From Rhytidiadelphus loreus (taxonomy: Eukaryota; Streptophyta; Bryopsida; Hypnales; Hylocomiaceae), in contig OX344761.1 of assembly GCA_947034895.1 (NCBI GenBank), positions 27,106,863-27,170,862 of the forward strand: DNA of 64,000 bases, in the 5' to 3' direction. This document shows positions 11,417-25,341 of the stretch, piece after piece. Position numbers and translations under genes: made by a program. Under the pieces are notes generated by a model. It did no database searches. It saw only the letters and a program-made list of their open reading frames with translations, and was not told where the DNA came from. Each line of letters begins with the position of its first letter. The stretch's first letter is position 1.

Positions 11417-13900
11417 GTTGATTATGGGCTCGTCAACGTGTCTATATAGCCGTCTGCATTGGGACGTCCCGAAGTCACCTTTCTCGCAATTATATATGAA
11501 TGGGACTTCAAATTGCTGTAACCAAGCGTCGTATCGATGAAGGTGGTCCAATTAGCTCACGATGCTCAAGTTGGTTGTCAGTTGAAGGATACTTCACGCG
11601 CTGTCATCATCGCAACACCCTTTAACTAAAATGTTCAGCCTGTTCCTCATCTGGGACAATCAGGAGTACCCATTATCCTTGTCTCAATCCTTTTCCTCCC
11701 GGTTTTTTTACTTAGAATAGATCAATTTTTTAATTTACGATTTTCCCCCCTCAGCTGTTATATTTCCTACGCAGCTTAGGTTTGTTATTCTTTTCTGTCT
11801 GTATGGAAAGGATTTTGTGGCTGTTAGGCTCTTATTATCTTTCTGATGCTTGGAGGATTAATGTGCATGTCTCAAGTAATGAAATCAGGGTTTATATTTG
11901 AAGCTGACACTGGAAGAGCTTCAACGTGGTGCATGTCATGCTTTTATGTCACAGGGAGCTGTTACTTCAAATCAATGCTACTTAAGAAAAGCCTTCTGCT
12001 TGTGGTTTCTTTCCTTCGCTGCAGTGCTCTAAAGTGTTGTCTTCGATTGCGACTCGAGTTTCTTCGCAAGTCTCTGGTCCTAGGTAGTTCAAAGTCCTAC
12101 GGTCATACATTTGAATGCTGTCAGTGATCTGGTCAAACCTGCCCATGATCAGCGGAGATACTTGTGATTGGCATGTGATGCAGTTGGTGTCTGGTACAAC
12201 TGCATATTTGTGCAGACCAGTGCCTGACAGTCATATGGGCCAGCTGATGCGGTAGACAGTGTCCTCTTGGCTAGATTGTTCCTCCTGGTCTCCGGTCTGA
12301 GTGGTCCTGGGCCTTGACTTTCCGTTATATGGCAGGTGAGGGGGCTTCTCTGAATCTTGGGTTACAGTACAGGGGAAGCGACAAACCTCGGGTTAATTTT
12401 CCCCATGTGCAGCTTTCAGGCAGAGAGATCAGTGAGGTAGGGAATACTTTCTGTTTTTCTGAGCTCAGTTTACAGTTTTCGATGGAATCTTCATCTTTAT
12501 TCAAGTGCAATTCGATTTGGAGCAGAATTCCTAGTTTTTTTCGCATGTTGTTGCCATTTTCAATTTTAATATTATGTTCTTTTCGTATGGAAGGAGCGCA
12601 GGTTACAATTTCATTCGTGCAAGTTTTCCAGTAGGAGGGTTCCAGCTATTCCTCTTCAGATTTGACTTAAATCTGTTATTTATACTTATGGAACACAAAA
12701 TATCAGTTTACGTAAACATAAACAAATTTCTCCTGAATAGTCATTCTGTGGAATATCTGTCAAGAACGCATAGAACTTATTGACCATGCCAACTTGCCCA
12801 GATTCAAGCTTTCAAGTCATCCACCCTGAAGGATAAACTTTGAATTGCATGCCGCCACGAGGCACAATGGTCAAAGTCAAGATTCACTGGAAATACTGAA
12901 CCCAGAATTAGAAGAATCTCCTTTAAAGCGCTTTATGTGAACATCGAAATCTTCTCATTGATGAACCGCCTAGAAATGTAACTGCTTGATCAATGTTAGT
13001 TATCAGAGGGTTTTTTACATTGGCACTTGGCACCAAGTGTAAAAGAGCCATTAAATTGTCGCTTAAAATGGGCCTCAAACTGAGTACAAAGTTGAAATGT
13101 TTACACTCAAACAACCATACCAATGGACAAAGTTCAAAAATAACATGTGATAGTAGTGTGCAACATATTATTTGTTGTCATAGAAATTTGTAGAAAAAAT
13201 TAGTTGTGATTTTAGTTTTGTTTAACATAAATAGGAATTCCTTCATCTTTTGTCAATTTATTCTTAGGACTTCATAAATAAATTTGTGCTTTGGCATGTA
13301 GGTATACATCATTTTAGATTGTTATACACAAAAATTGAAGGAAATTGACATTTATAGAATTTAAAATATCAACAATTGACACACATGCAAATGATGTTGG
13401 TTCTTACATTATTTGAACATGCAATTTTTTTAGAGTTGAGAGCATGGGATAGCATTAGCCATTGTAGAGAGAGTACATGTTACAATACAAACCATTGTTA
13501 CATTTTAATGCCCTTGCATTTGAAATATTTGTTGAATTGAGCAATGAGTTCAATTTATATTTTATAGCGATATAATGAGTCTTTAGGTTCAATTATTTTG
13601 TCCCAAAAACAATTCATGATGTACATAATTCATCCAACAAATCCCTCCAAAACTAAATTATCATTGTCAATATCATCAAAAGTTGAAAACTACCAAAAAT
13701 TACAGTAATGTTTATAAGAAAATGTACATAGATGTGTTCAAAGGGACACTGCAAAAAGAAACTAGATACTTATATACTATCCTCAAGAAGAAAGAGATGG
13801 ATGTGAGCTCAAGAGTTGTCACTAGGCCTTATATTTTCTTTATTTTTTCACTTATGCAACAAAAGAAACCTTTTAGTGTAGAAACTCACAATTTAGTATG
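11417..13900. other. PP2C 3' UTR, then AT-rich intergenic DNA
   Basis: 11417 to roughly 12.2 kb has mixed composition and is probably 3' UTR and downstream flank of the PP2C gene. From about 12.7 kb the sequence is AT-rich with no frame I can recognise. ORFs such as 11846-12127 and 12314-12634 have no known motif and no splice context, so I do not call them. Confidence 0.4.
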
Positions 13901-13904
13901 TTAA

Positions 13905-15422
13905 CCCCTAAAGGACCATTGTCCATTCGGGGGACAAATGTGTTTCGGGCAAGTACCTACGGGCTGAAATTTTCTCCTAATTTTTTTAAATTTTTTTTGG
14001 AGGTAAAAAAGTTGATTAGCTTCGTGGGAATATAATTTTTTTCAAAATTGGTGACCGGGAACAATAGTTATGACCAAATAAGCTCAAACAAGGGGACGGC
14101 GGGCAGATCGGGCAGCCAAAAAAAATGGACAAAAATTTGAATTTTCTTTTTAATATTATTTTTTCTCATAGATTATATTTTTGTCTATCTGGAAAGCTTT
14201 GATTCATTTCATTTGGATATGTTACGAGAAAGCTATGGATATTCTTGTTTTTCGGGTAGTTAGAGCATCTTCTTGAAAAAAATAACTTGTAGGATTCATT
14301 TCTGAATGCAATTTTTCAAATTTTTTTTTTTTGCGTAGTCTGATTTACTTGCTAGAACAATCTCACCATTGGAATTAGTGCATTTTAATTCCATCTAAAA
14401 TATATGAATATTTTAGATTTTCCTTCTATCTCATACCTACTTCTAGTCCCGGGGAGGACACTCCCTATGTTTTAGCAAACTACGTGCGGCGGAAAAAGTA
14501 AAACAAGTAATACACCTTAAAATTTAATTTCTTTTTCAAAAAAAAAATTATGGATAGATTTTACTACTTTATAAGTTTATGTTTTGAATTATTGGTATTT
14601 TTTTGTGCTAATAGTAATTAGTTATAAATTTTTGAAGAAAAAAGATACACTGTAAAGCTGAAAATAACTTTCACACCTCTATATTATATAAGAAAAAAAA
14701 TTTGAAAAATGAAAAAAAATTTATATAGAATAGCTTTCTATTGAAAGTTTATTTTGGTTGAATATTGATGCAATAGTCATCTTCATGTGAGCTCTATAAA
14801 TATTTTAGTTGGAGAACATGCCATTTTAGTTCATTTTTCAACCCTTTCTAGACAATATATCTTATGTTATTTGGAATTGAATTTTTTGTCAATAGAAACC
14901 TTTAGTCATTGTTAAACAAAGCTCAAAATTTTAGAATGAAATTATAGTTTATTCAAGGTGAATTACATGAATTACTTTTTCCACCGCCGCACGTAGGTAC
15001 CCCAAATGTAGTGAGAGTGTCCTCCCCTAGCTTCTAGTTAACAATTTTCTTAAGAATGATAATTATTTCTTTTTTGAATTTTTTTTCTTACCTAGACTCC
15101 CAACTCAATTCTCCACTATGAAGATTTAAAGCTCAAAACTCTGTGGTGCAAAAATTTTAAGTTAAAAATGTTCAAAGTCAAAAAATCTAGTCCCACAATG
15201 TGCTGAAAAACTTGTTTTTTCCACTTTAAACGCAGATATCTTGCAATCTGAGCAGTCAAAAATTCTGAAATTTTTTCCACACACTTTCATACTAGTTAGG
15301 TGTAAGATCCTATGGTTATATATGAAGAAAAATAACAATGTTTTAATTTTTTTTATTGCTTGCTATAGGTATGGCAGTTTTGAATGTTTTCTGGCAAAAA
15401 AAAGGCCTTGGTCCTTTAGGGG
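13905..15422. mobile_element. piggyBac-like TTAA element, copy 1 (non-coding)
   Basis: The element is flanked by TTAA on both sides (13901-13904 and 15423-15426), and its ends are inverted repeats beginning CCCCTAAAGGACCA (left) and, read inward from the right, CCCCTAAAGGACCAAGG. TTAA target duplication plus ends starting CCC is the hallmark of the piggyBac superfamily. At 1518 bp, of which 583 bp is a later insertion (14448-15030), it has no transposase frame, so it is non-autonomous. Two more copies are at 57952-59378 and from 63480. Superfamily assignment is by ends only. Confidence 0.75.
14448..15030. mobile_element. 583-bp TIR element nested in piggyBac-like copy 1
   Basis: Flanked by a perfect 8-bp duplication CTTCTAGT (14440-14447 and 15031-15038). 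Ends are CCCGGGGAGGACACTC (left) and CTAGGGGAGGACACTC (right, read inward). Similarity between the arms continues for about 70 bp, including TACGTGCGGCGG. There is no coding capacity. The 8-bp duplication and TIR type suggest a MITE of the Mutator-like or hAT group. Its ends resemble those of the larger element at 57625-59967 (TCCGGGGGGAACACTC), so both probably belong to one family. Confidence 0.75.
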
Positions 15423-15426
15423 TTAA

Positions 15427-17700
15427 CTTGAAGGTGAGTTATATTACCTCTAGGGCCTTACAAAACCTCTAGGGCTTACAAAACCTTAATAGAAACCTTA
15501 ATGTAGAATGTGTACTCAAAGATAGGCAAAACCCATGAAAAAGAAGGTCTCAATCAAACTAATAAAATATCTAGCCCAAACGTATCTACATAAATAACCT
15601 TTAATATACAAAAATGTTAGCTAAGAAGCCTTGAAAAGCAGACTCTGGTGACTGTAAATCACTATCAAGATTAGCATATTCTCAATATATAGGTCATACA
15701 AATTTATTGGCCATACTAAGGAAATGAGAAAATTCTACATTTATAGAACTTAAAAAAGAATCGACAAAATCAAGTAACTTAAAGCCAAAAGTAGGCATCC
15801 TCAACTATTAATAGAGTACTTTAGAAGCCCAAAGATGTAATGAAGGAACTAAAACTCCATCAAGCAAAAGATGTCATACAACTTATTAAGAGTAAGGTAA
15901 CTATTGATGTACATCTTTATTCAAAAAGTGCAAAGTATGAAAATAAGCTTGCACTTATGTACATATAGACCCTTAGGGACTATATATATAAAAATATATA
16001 AAAGTGTCTGTTCGTAATGACAATGAGCTAATGTCCAATGGATCAAGAGCCATTGATGCAAAACTACTCTCCCCTTTCGAGAATAGACACTTTTAGTAAC
16101 TAGTAACTAATAACCAGATTACATAACCAGATTTGAAGGTGATTCAAATTTACGTTTGTTTGAATGGTTTGTTTGTTTGTTTGTTTGTTTGTTTAGTTGT
16201 TGTAGTTGTTGTTGTTTTTGTTTTGTTTTTGTTTTTGTTTTTTTGTTTTTTGTTTTTTTGTTTTTTGTTTTTTGTTTTTTTGTTTTTGTTTTTGTTTTTG
16301 TTCTCTAGATTTTGGCATCAAGTTTAGATTCTTAAAATAATACTTGAAATCTATTCTAGCCATTACTCTAATTAGAGTTTGAGAACATTTGGTGTAAATG
16401 ACCTACATAAGGTTGTCAAATTTTAAAAAAGAAGTACCATCCTCCAAGAGTATAAAAAAGGAAAAAAATATAAAAAAGAAAAAATATATAAAAGAAAAAA
16501 TTATAGAAAGAAATCCCGCCCTCCCTCCCTTTTCTGGAGATAATGGGATTTTTAAATGATCTTTATGATGTAAGGTTTATTTTGGATTTTTTGGTTCAAA
16601 ATAGCCCCCATTTTAGTTCCTAAGATCTGCCCATTTAACATAGCTGCATTGGCAGAGAGTCCTGCATAACAGACATATTTGTGTTAAAGTCTCATATTTA
16701 TCCAACATTGGACAATTAGAAAGATGGTTGCGTTGGTGTGCAATAACTTTTACACAGACCTATGGTTTGATGTAATAAACCAACGAATGGATTCTATTAC
16801 TGCTCCTCATGGCCTACTTAAGTTGTCCAAAACATTGCTTTGTCTCCAGTAGGTTGGTTACTGTGTACAATGCTCCGTAAGTGATTTCTGCGGTAGTAAG
16901 TACGAATTGTTGTCTGAATGATCTTGCTTACGGTGAGAGGCTAGTCTGCCGTAAGGTATCGAACTACTGCGGGGAAGCTTGACCGTGAGCTTTTGTGAAG
17001 CATAAGGCTTGGATGCCCAGTGCTGCACCTGATTTACTGAGCAAGAGGCTGTTTTCTCGGAAACAAGGCTAGGGGATCTGCAATAGTGCAATTGGGGGAA
17101 CTAATATACTCGAGAGATGGCTGCTTCGTCACGTTCTAACAACCAGGTTTCACAGATGTTCTGCTTGATGATTAGATTTATATATTTTTTTGATTTTTAT
17201 GTAGTTCTGTTTTTTTGATTCCATGTGACTGCAATAACACGCACTATGGGCTGAAGACACCTCATGTACCTCATTAACATTTCTTGTTGGCATGTTGTGG
17301 GATGGGCACAGGTGAGGTCCATAGACTCTTGGAGGATTTTTGACAAGCTGCAAAAAATTCCTACTCCTTAAAAACTCATGTGGCATAATTATTTTTTACT
17401 ATTATGCTATGTATGCTTTGTCCCACACGTAGGAGATCTAGGTTGACTACTTGTGTATAAACTTGTGAGCTTAGAACTCCACCTTTGTACATATAGGAAT
17501 ACAAAAACGATTGGGTTACAATAGTTTCAGCAAAGATGGGATTTAGGAATAAAAAGTTACAATGGCTGGTAAGCTGTAATTCTCTTCTACAAGAATCTGA
17601 TAAATGTTTAGGCTAAGTATTGGTTCTTGTTTATGTGATGATCTAATAGTGGTGCTCAATAAGTAAAGACTTTATCAGATCAGGGCCCAATCCAGGGATG
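15427..17700. other. AT-rich intergenic DNA
   Basis: No gene seen. It holds a long GTTT-rich microsatellite (16157-16302) and A-rich low-complexity sequence at 16430-16510. The left end presumably contains unrecognised 3' untranslated sequence of the LINE that follows; no clear poly(T) marking its 3' end was found. Confidence 0.4.
16157..16302. repeat. GTTT/GTTTTT microsatellite
   Basis: Starts with about nine GTTT-type units, passes through a short GTTGTTGTT stretch, and continues as GTTTTT and GTTTTTT units. The Leu/Phe-rich open frame across it is a product of the repeat. Confidence 0.95.
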
Positions 17701-18231
17701 TTCCAGAAAAGCTTGTTTTTAATCTGTAGGAAGAGGTTGGTTGTTTTCAATTTTTCTTTTATGTAGAATAATTGATCCAGCATATTGTATGGCAATGGTG
17801 TTGATTGTTTTGAAAGTGTGTTTCAAAGCAATTTCAAGCAATTTCAGGTTGGTTTCAAGTAGTTTTATTGAAGGGGCATGTGTTGTTCCTCGAGCACCAG
17901 CTGTAATGACAATGAGTGGATCTACATTCCAACCTAGTGTCATGATGCTATTAATTAGTGGTTGGTATTTTTGCGTTTTATTATCTATTGTTATTTGTGA
18001 GAATTTGTCGTTAGTGTATGTGAATTCAATGAATTGGATAGTGAGATTGTTATCTGGGTGTATTGGTGGAGTATTTTGGTAGGGGAGTCCTTTAACAGAT
18101 AAAATATTTGGTTTGAATCTAGCGTTACAACGGCATCGTTGTTGAATACAAGAACAAGGGAGAAGCCATTCGGGGACTGTATTTTCCGGTGGGTTGTCAT
18201 TAAATATGCCTGCGTTCATGAGAGTATAGTA

Positions 18232-18854
18232 GGGTGAATGCATGGTTGGGTGGCTCACTTTTTGTGTCACAGGGCTATTTTTAGGGGGTACTTGTATGTA
18301 ATGATGAAATAGACATAGTTAACTCACTTTATTGAATGCAAAATTTTGTGTATAGATAGGTAACTTTATTATGTTGAAGATTGTGCTTGATTTTTCTAAA
18401 GTTCATCTTAAATTTGAGTAGTTATGGACTTTTGAAGAATGGTTTTTGTGACATACACCTGTGTACAAAATCTTATTTGGGAGTTTTTTATAAAGAAAAA
18501 GAACATATTTTTCAAATACCAACTTACCATGTGTTGTATTTTAGGTTTAGAAGCCTAGAATTCAATCCCTTTTAAGTAAAATCATTTGTAGAAGTGTACT
18601 TATAGACTTTTAAAGTGTCTGATTTTAGCCTCTTTTTCCAAAGTTCATATAAAGGTCAAAAAAAGGTGTTTTTTTATTTTTGTTTTAAGAACCCCGTGTA
18701 ACTAGAAAATCTCTAGGTGGGCTTGATGTTGAAAATTGAGTGGATGAACTTGCCAATGTATGAACATCCACTAACTCATTTTTTGTACTAAAAAACCTAT
18801 CAATATATGAACTCCTAGTGTCACCTAGTGAGCCACCCAACCATGCATTCACCC
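18232..18854. mobile_element. 623-bp TIR element inserted in LINE ORF2
   Basis: Terminal inverted repeats of 28 bp are perfect, beginning GGGTGAATGCATGGTTGGGT on each side and ending GGCTCACT. The flanks carry AGTA on both sides (18228-18231 and 18855-18858). Removing the element and one AGTA rejoins the LINE protein frame exactly (TTRY followed by YTLMNAG), which proves a clean insertion. It has no coding capacity. A 4-bp duplication with these ends does not match a superfamily I can name. Confidence 0.85.
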
Positions 18855-21800
18855 AGTATCTGGTTGTTTTGGTGGAGATGAGAAGTTTTCTCAATTCCTA
18901 GACGGCTTTATTATGTCTTTTGACTCTAAGGGCATGGATGTGCTGTTGTTTACATTTAAGAAGTACATGGTGCCATGTGTCAACAGCTTGGGAGTTGCAT
19001 ATAGAATATGTGATGGATGGAAATCTGTTTATGCCAAAAAATAATTGTTTTCTTGCATTTCCCATATATTGGCCAGTTCGAAATTTTAATAGGCATGTCT
19101 TTTGTGAGTCTATTGTGTAAGGGTTAGACCAAAATTCATTGGACAAGATGTTATCTATGTCGGGATTGAGTGTCCATTTGCTAATGTTAGGGAATTGTTG
19201 TGACAGTATTTCTAAATTTTTATCACGATCATGCTTCTTGATATATGTTTCGAGGCACCTAACAGGGCCTTTATCTGGACGGTGGGAGGGGCCTGGCCAT
19301 TCATCTTTTTGGTAAAAAAAAGGCGTAGTATGTGCAAATTTGTATGGTTTTGAGGCGAATTTGTATTCTTTTGATGTACCTGTTTTAGCAAGTTGTTCTG
19401 CTCTTTCATTGCCATAAATATTAATATGGGCTTTAATTTTGTGAATTGTTGTGAGTTGTGTTAGTTTTTTGAGCATATCCACCATTGATTCTAATATGGT
19501 TTTGTCTGCATGGTTCCGGTGAAGCGTAGGGTGTTGTAGTTGTGTGTTAAGTACATATATACAGTTCAAACAGTCGGTGAATATATGTGCTGGTTCATTC
19601 GGATATTTGGTGGTGATTAGTCGAAGTGTTTTATGTATGGCCATTAATTCGGCTCGAAAACTAGTTTGTAGGTTGGGTAAGCGTTTAGAAATTTGGATTT
19701 CTTCTTTGGAAGGATTATATATTCCATATCCCGCTTTTTCACGTATCCAATGGCCATCTGCATGTCGTTTGGGTGGTATGAAAGATCCATCAGTGAAATA
19801 GCTATATTATGGTGGGAATTTTAGTTGAAGATGGGCTACATAAGTTGGTAGAGGGGGCGTATATATGTTTGTAGGGTTGTTGTTGATTTTATATGTGAGT
19901 TTGTTCCAGTTAGAATTTTTATTCACTGTAACATTGTCGGGTGTTGGAGCAGCCGTTTGTATGTAGTATTGTGATATCTGCATATGCTGGAAGATCAGTG
20001 TGAGAGGGTTTATTTGATTGGTTGGACCAATACTGTGCGAATGGTGATGGATACAGAAAATGTGTATTGCAAGGGGTTCTATATGAGGTTTTTTATTTAT
20101 TTCTAGGGGAATTGTGGGTTCTTCGTATCTAATAGTGTCTGCAGCAAAATGGGCAATGACGTGTGTGGTCTAATGTATGGGGAGGAATTTTGATACCAGT
20201 TTATATCTGGTAAGACGAGTATAGTTATGGTATTTTGATCATGCTTGGCTGCTAGTCTAGACCAATGTAGTGCTTGTTGGGTTGTTTCTTCATTGTTTAG
20301 GTGTGCAAATCCTATGCCTTTCCATTTGTAGTCAAAGGCTTTGCCAAGTGATCCAAATATTTTATCTCTTTCATATAGAGAGTAGAATTGTGTGACTTTT
20401 GTAGAGCATGTAATGGGTGAAGAAAAATAAGAATGGGATATGTTGAATGTTGTTGTTAGTGAATCTAGTATACTTTGTGGAAGAGTGTGTTGTTGCGTGT
20501 GTAGTGGATTTTTTTTGGATTTTTTGTATCTATAACGTTGGTATAACCATATGATTTCTGTTTTGAATTATTGTGTGGGTGGGACTAATCCATGTGTATT
20601 ATAGATGGATGTGTGATATTGTTTCCATAGCCATTGCAACCTGGTAGTAGGAATCGTAATTAGATGTTTGCCGGTATCTAAGTATATGTGGGTTAGTTCG
20701 TTTTGTGTTAGAAGAGTGTGTGCATTTGTTAGTATGTCTTTTTCAGGGTTGCATTTGATGGTGGAGATGTATGTGTGTGGAATGATTGTTGGGGGTGGGA
20801 TGAATCGTTCATCTCTAGTTTGTTTGTGGTTAAAATTTGCCCTTGTAATGTTTGTATAATGCTTATGTTGTTTTTGTGTATAATATTGTGTTAGGAGAGA
20901 GGTATTATATTCTATTACAGTGGGATGGTTAAAAGGAAAAAGGTCTCTTTGTGGTAACCATTTAGTATATGTTATGTTATTATGGGGTGCCCATTGACAC
21001 AGATATGTAGTATGTTTTTTTGAAATTTTGTATTTGTCTTTGGTTTCCTTAGTTTTATATCTAGTATTTTCTGTATGGGGAATCTGAGTGGGTTGTTTGG
21101 AATATGTGAAGGAGGAGTATTTTGTTGTGAAGGTTGTGTTGGTAAGGGGTGTAGAGAGTTGTGCGGAGTTGTTGGTGTTAAATTACGGTTATTTGATATG
21201 TATTGTGCTTTGAGAGTTCGTATTTTTGGATGTTGTAAGCAAGGTGTTGAACATTCGAGTATACACCTTGGGTGGCAAAACAATTGTTCTACTATATTCA
21301 AAGCCCGTTTTTCGATGTTTGTTGGAGTATGATAGTATATTGTAAAGTCTTCAGGTGACATTAAATTTATGCCATTCGGAAGTGTAATATGTTTTATTTT
21401 GTGTATGTTGTATAGTAGGAGTTTGTGTAGAAGTTTAAGGGAAAGTTTGTAGTTTTGGTGGAGTAGAGTGATATTAGATTGTGTCATCCATTCTTGTTCA
21501 AGTTCTGTGGCATGTAGTTGGAAACTTTCTGTGATGTTTTTGAGGTGGATTCCTGCTTCTTTTTTTAGTAGAAATAGAGTTTGTATTGTAGGTGATCTGA
21601 CATAGTCATGTTGTGTGATTCTTGGAATGTTTTCTGCACCACCATATTTGGCCAAAATGTGGTGCATGAGTCCTTTATATATTGTACCTAATCTTCTTGG
21701 ATCATTAAGTGTGTTGCGAAGTTGTTCGCCAATACAACGTAGATATGCATTTTTAAGGGAGAAGGCTTCTAGTCCGAAGAGTTCGTGTGGAAGTTGTGCT

Positions 21801-24800
21801 ATTACGTTTGCAGTGCATTTGGGTAGTCCACATATAGTTTTTTGAATTCCAATGATTTTTTTGTCTAATTTTTTAATTATTGGTAGGGAATATGGGACTA
21901 AATAAAAGCTGTAAGCTATGCCGGCACGTATTACGGTATCGACCATATTAATTTTTTGTTTTATTGTAGCTGGACAGTGTATGAGTTGTGTACATTGATC
22001 TGTTAATTTTTTAGTAGTGATGTGTATTTGTAATTTCCATTTTAGTGAGGGTACTAATTGTATACCTAAATAAGTATATGATTCATTTTGGTGGAGGATA
22101 GGTATTGGTTGGTTTCTATAATTAATGTTCATAGTCTATATTTGAGTCTTGAAAGTGTCAGGTTTTGTTTTAGATTTATTTGGGCATCCAGTGATTGCAC
22201 ATTTTGGTACTCCTAAATCCATTCCGGTCCATTCACAATATTTATCAATTTTATCAAGTTGGGTTTGAAGTGATTGAAGTTTAGAGGATGCTGCTGCTAA
22301 GTCATCTGCGTATACTGCAGAGCTAAAAGTTATTTTGGATGTACCAAATTTATATCCATGATTGCCTCTTTGGAGCCATCTAAATAGTGGTTCTAGAAAA
22401 ATAAGAAAGAGATAAGGGCTTAATGTGTCTCCTTGGATAGTACCTCTTTGAATAGGTATTGGTTTAGTTCTACCAAAATGCTCACCGGTGAATATTGTAG
22501 ATGAGTATGAGTAAATATTTCCTATTAGTGCTACTGCGTCTTTAGGGTATTCAAGATCTAACATTATAGCCATAAGACGTGCATGATCTATGGATCCAAA
22601 TGCGTTTTTAAAATCTATATATAATATATAGATGTCTTGGTTTGTGAATCTTGCATCTTCTAGAGCAACGATGACGAGTTGTAGTTGTCATGATGTAATT
22701 CGTTCAGCTCTGAATCCTTCTTGGCTATCGTGTAGAATTTGGTGGTTTTCGCCATAGGCGGAGAGAATTAGGGTTAAAGTACTAGTAAAAAATTTATATA
22801 TGGTGTTAGCAAGAGCAATAGGTCTATGGTTTGATAGTTGAGAAGGGTCTCCTTTTTTATAAAGTAGTATAGTTAGACTAGTTTTCCAAGAGGCTAGGAT
22901 TTGTTTTTGTTTGTAGCATTGTGTAAAAAATAGGAAAAGTAAGTTATGAAAACAATGTGGCATGTTTTTTAAAATTACATTTGAAATTAAGTCTGGCCTA
23001 GGGGTTTTGTTATTTGATAAGTGCTTTAGACATATGTCATATGTCTCCTTGTTGAAGTAGTGGTGTAGAGGGGTTTCAGGGGTTCCGCATTTATCTAGGA
23101 TGAGACCATTTAAGTCATGCCATGGATATTGTCGCACTCCACACGTACAATGTATTGGGTGTTCAGGTAAATTAAAACATGTTGGGATTGTAGGTCGGTT
23201 ACTAAGTGATTGTTGGTTGTGTATTTCAATAGCGATGTCATCTGGATTGGTTAGTACATTGTTATGTATGTCTTTTATGCAATCGAGTGGGGGTGTATTT
23301 AAATTTTTAAATACTTATTTATTTATTTAGGACTTTTTTCATATAATTGTCGATATTTTGAGATTGCTTTTTTAATACAATCTTGAGTGTATTTTGTGGT
23401 GATTTTACGAGCTTGTATGTTTGCAGTTTTGGCTAATTCTGCTAGTGTTTTGATCCATTCGTGTTGGGTGATTGCATGTATTGGAGGTGGTGGGATGTGA
23501 ACGTGGGTGTGGTTTTTTAGTGTTTCTAATATTGGATGTGTTGTCCAATTTGTTGTGTTTTTTATTATGTAAATTGCTTTTCTAATTAGGTGGTAAGTAG
23601 AGAGGTGGGCTTTCCATTTTTTTTGAAGTTTTCTTGGTAAAAACCCACCCTGTTGGGAGGTATGGTTAGTTAATTGAGGAATTGGTGGTACACTGCAATG
23701 TTCTAGTATTTTATTGGATATGCTTTGTATAAGGTGATCTAAAGAATTACATGCTATTTGCCAATGGTGTTGTGTCAAGTGTGTATTTGTAAGAGTGGTG
23801 GTGAGTTCGTTTATCTGAAGCGAGTGTTCTTCAAAAAAATTTGTTTTAAATATTTCTATATTTTTTTGTGGAATGGGATTTAGAATTCTTGGTAGATTTT
23901 TTTGTGTTGCTATTATGGGTCGTGTTATTAATGTATTTTGTGGTACATGTAGTGTTACAGGAGAGTGGTCTGAGTTTAGATTGTGACTATGATTTGTGGT
24001 TGCTTTGTATGGAGTGATATTAGGTGTGTTTATATAAAATCCGTCTATTAGGCTAGTTTGGGTGTAGTTTTGACCGCCTTGCCTAGTAAATGGGCTATTG
24101 GTAGGTATGTAAGTGAGTTGTAGGTTGTTTGTGAATGTATGCCATTCTATGTCTTCTGTTTGTGGTGGGATTGTGTTGAGTTCGTTTTGTCTTCCAATGA
24201 GAGCAATGTCTCTATTGAAGTCGCCACATAGTAAATGGATATATTGTGCATGTAGGGAGATTTGGTGGGTTATAGTTTGTTGAATTTTTGGTATTAATTG
24301 TAAGTCATCTATGTGTGAAGGCATATACATGTGGAGTAGTAACCAAGGTTGTAGTGGGTGGTTATCGATTTTTAGTATTTGTAGATATTGTGAGAATTCT
24401 GCAGGAGTTGGAATTTTAGTGATATTTGTAAGGTATGCATATTTTTTGTGTATAAGGGATAGAAGTCCGCCACGTCCTGGTATGTATAGTCTCCTTTGTT
24501 GTATACATCGAGTTAATGCATGTGTATTGTTAAATATTAGCTTATATTGTGGAAATCGGTTTTGTATGGATTTTGTGGATTTTGTTGCAGTTATTTTGGT
24601 TTCTTGAATTATTATTATTGCAGGGGTTGTTAGAGTATGTGAAATTAATTGTTGAAGGTTTGGTAGAGTTGTGTTAATTGATGCAGCATTCCATGTGATG
24701 ATGCACGTATTAGGATTGTTAATTTGTATGTTTGTTCGAGAAGTTGTAGGTATATTGGGGAGGGGTGGTGGGTGAGTGTATTCTTCCAGGGTGTCATGAC

Positions 24801-25341
24801 ATTTTAATGATTCTATTAGTAGGTTTTCGGGTAGATATGGGAATTTATTGAGCATAGTTTCTGGAGTTAAGGGTTCATTTGTTTGATTGATGAAGTTATA
24901 TATTTCTTTGTGAATGGATTCGGGAGGTTCAATTATTTTTTGGTTTCTGTTTTTAAATAGTATATATGGGTGCGGTGTTGTAATGTGCCTTTCTGGTGGA
25001 TTTTGTAGTACAACCATATTGTCTAGTAGTAGCGTGGTCCAATTTGGAGTTGTTGTTTGTATTAGTAGTTGGTCACAAGCTTCTAATTGTGGGCTGAGTG
25101 TGACAATGAGCGCAAATAATAGTCGAGGTGGTGGGTGGTGTTGATTTTGATAAACGTATTATGATAGGTGAGGGTAGTTTCTATTTGTATCATTGTGCAT
25201 AGGGTGCGTATTATGTATTATAGGTGCAAATTTTTTTGCTAAGTGTTGGTATTCGGGTTGTAGTTTAATTGTGCATGCTATAAAATACATTTTACTTCTA
25301 TGTTTGTGTGAAGGAGGGTGTGGTTTGAGTATATCGGGCAT

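Noticed and set aside
16133..16327. Open frame of Val, Phe and Leu
   Set aside because: It is a translation of the GTTT microsatellite.
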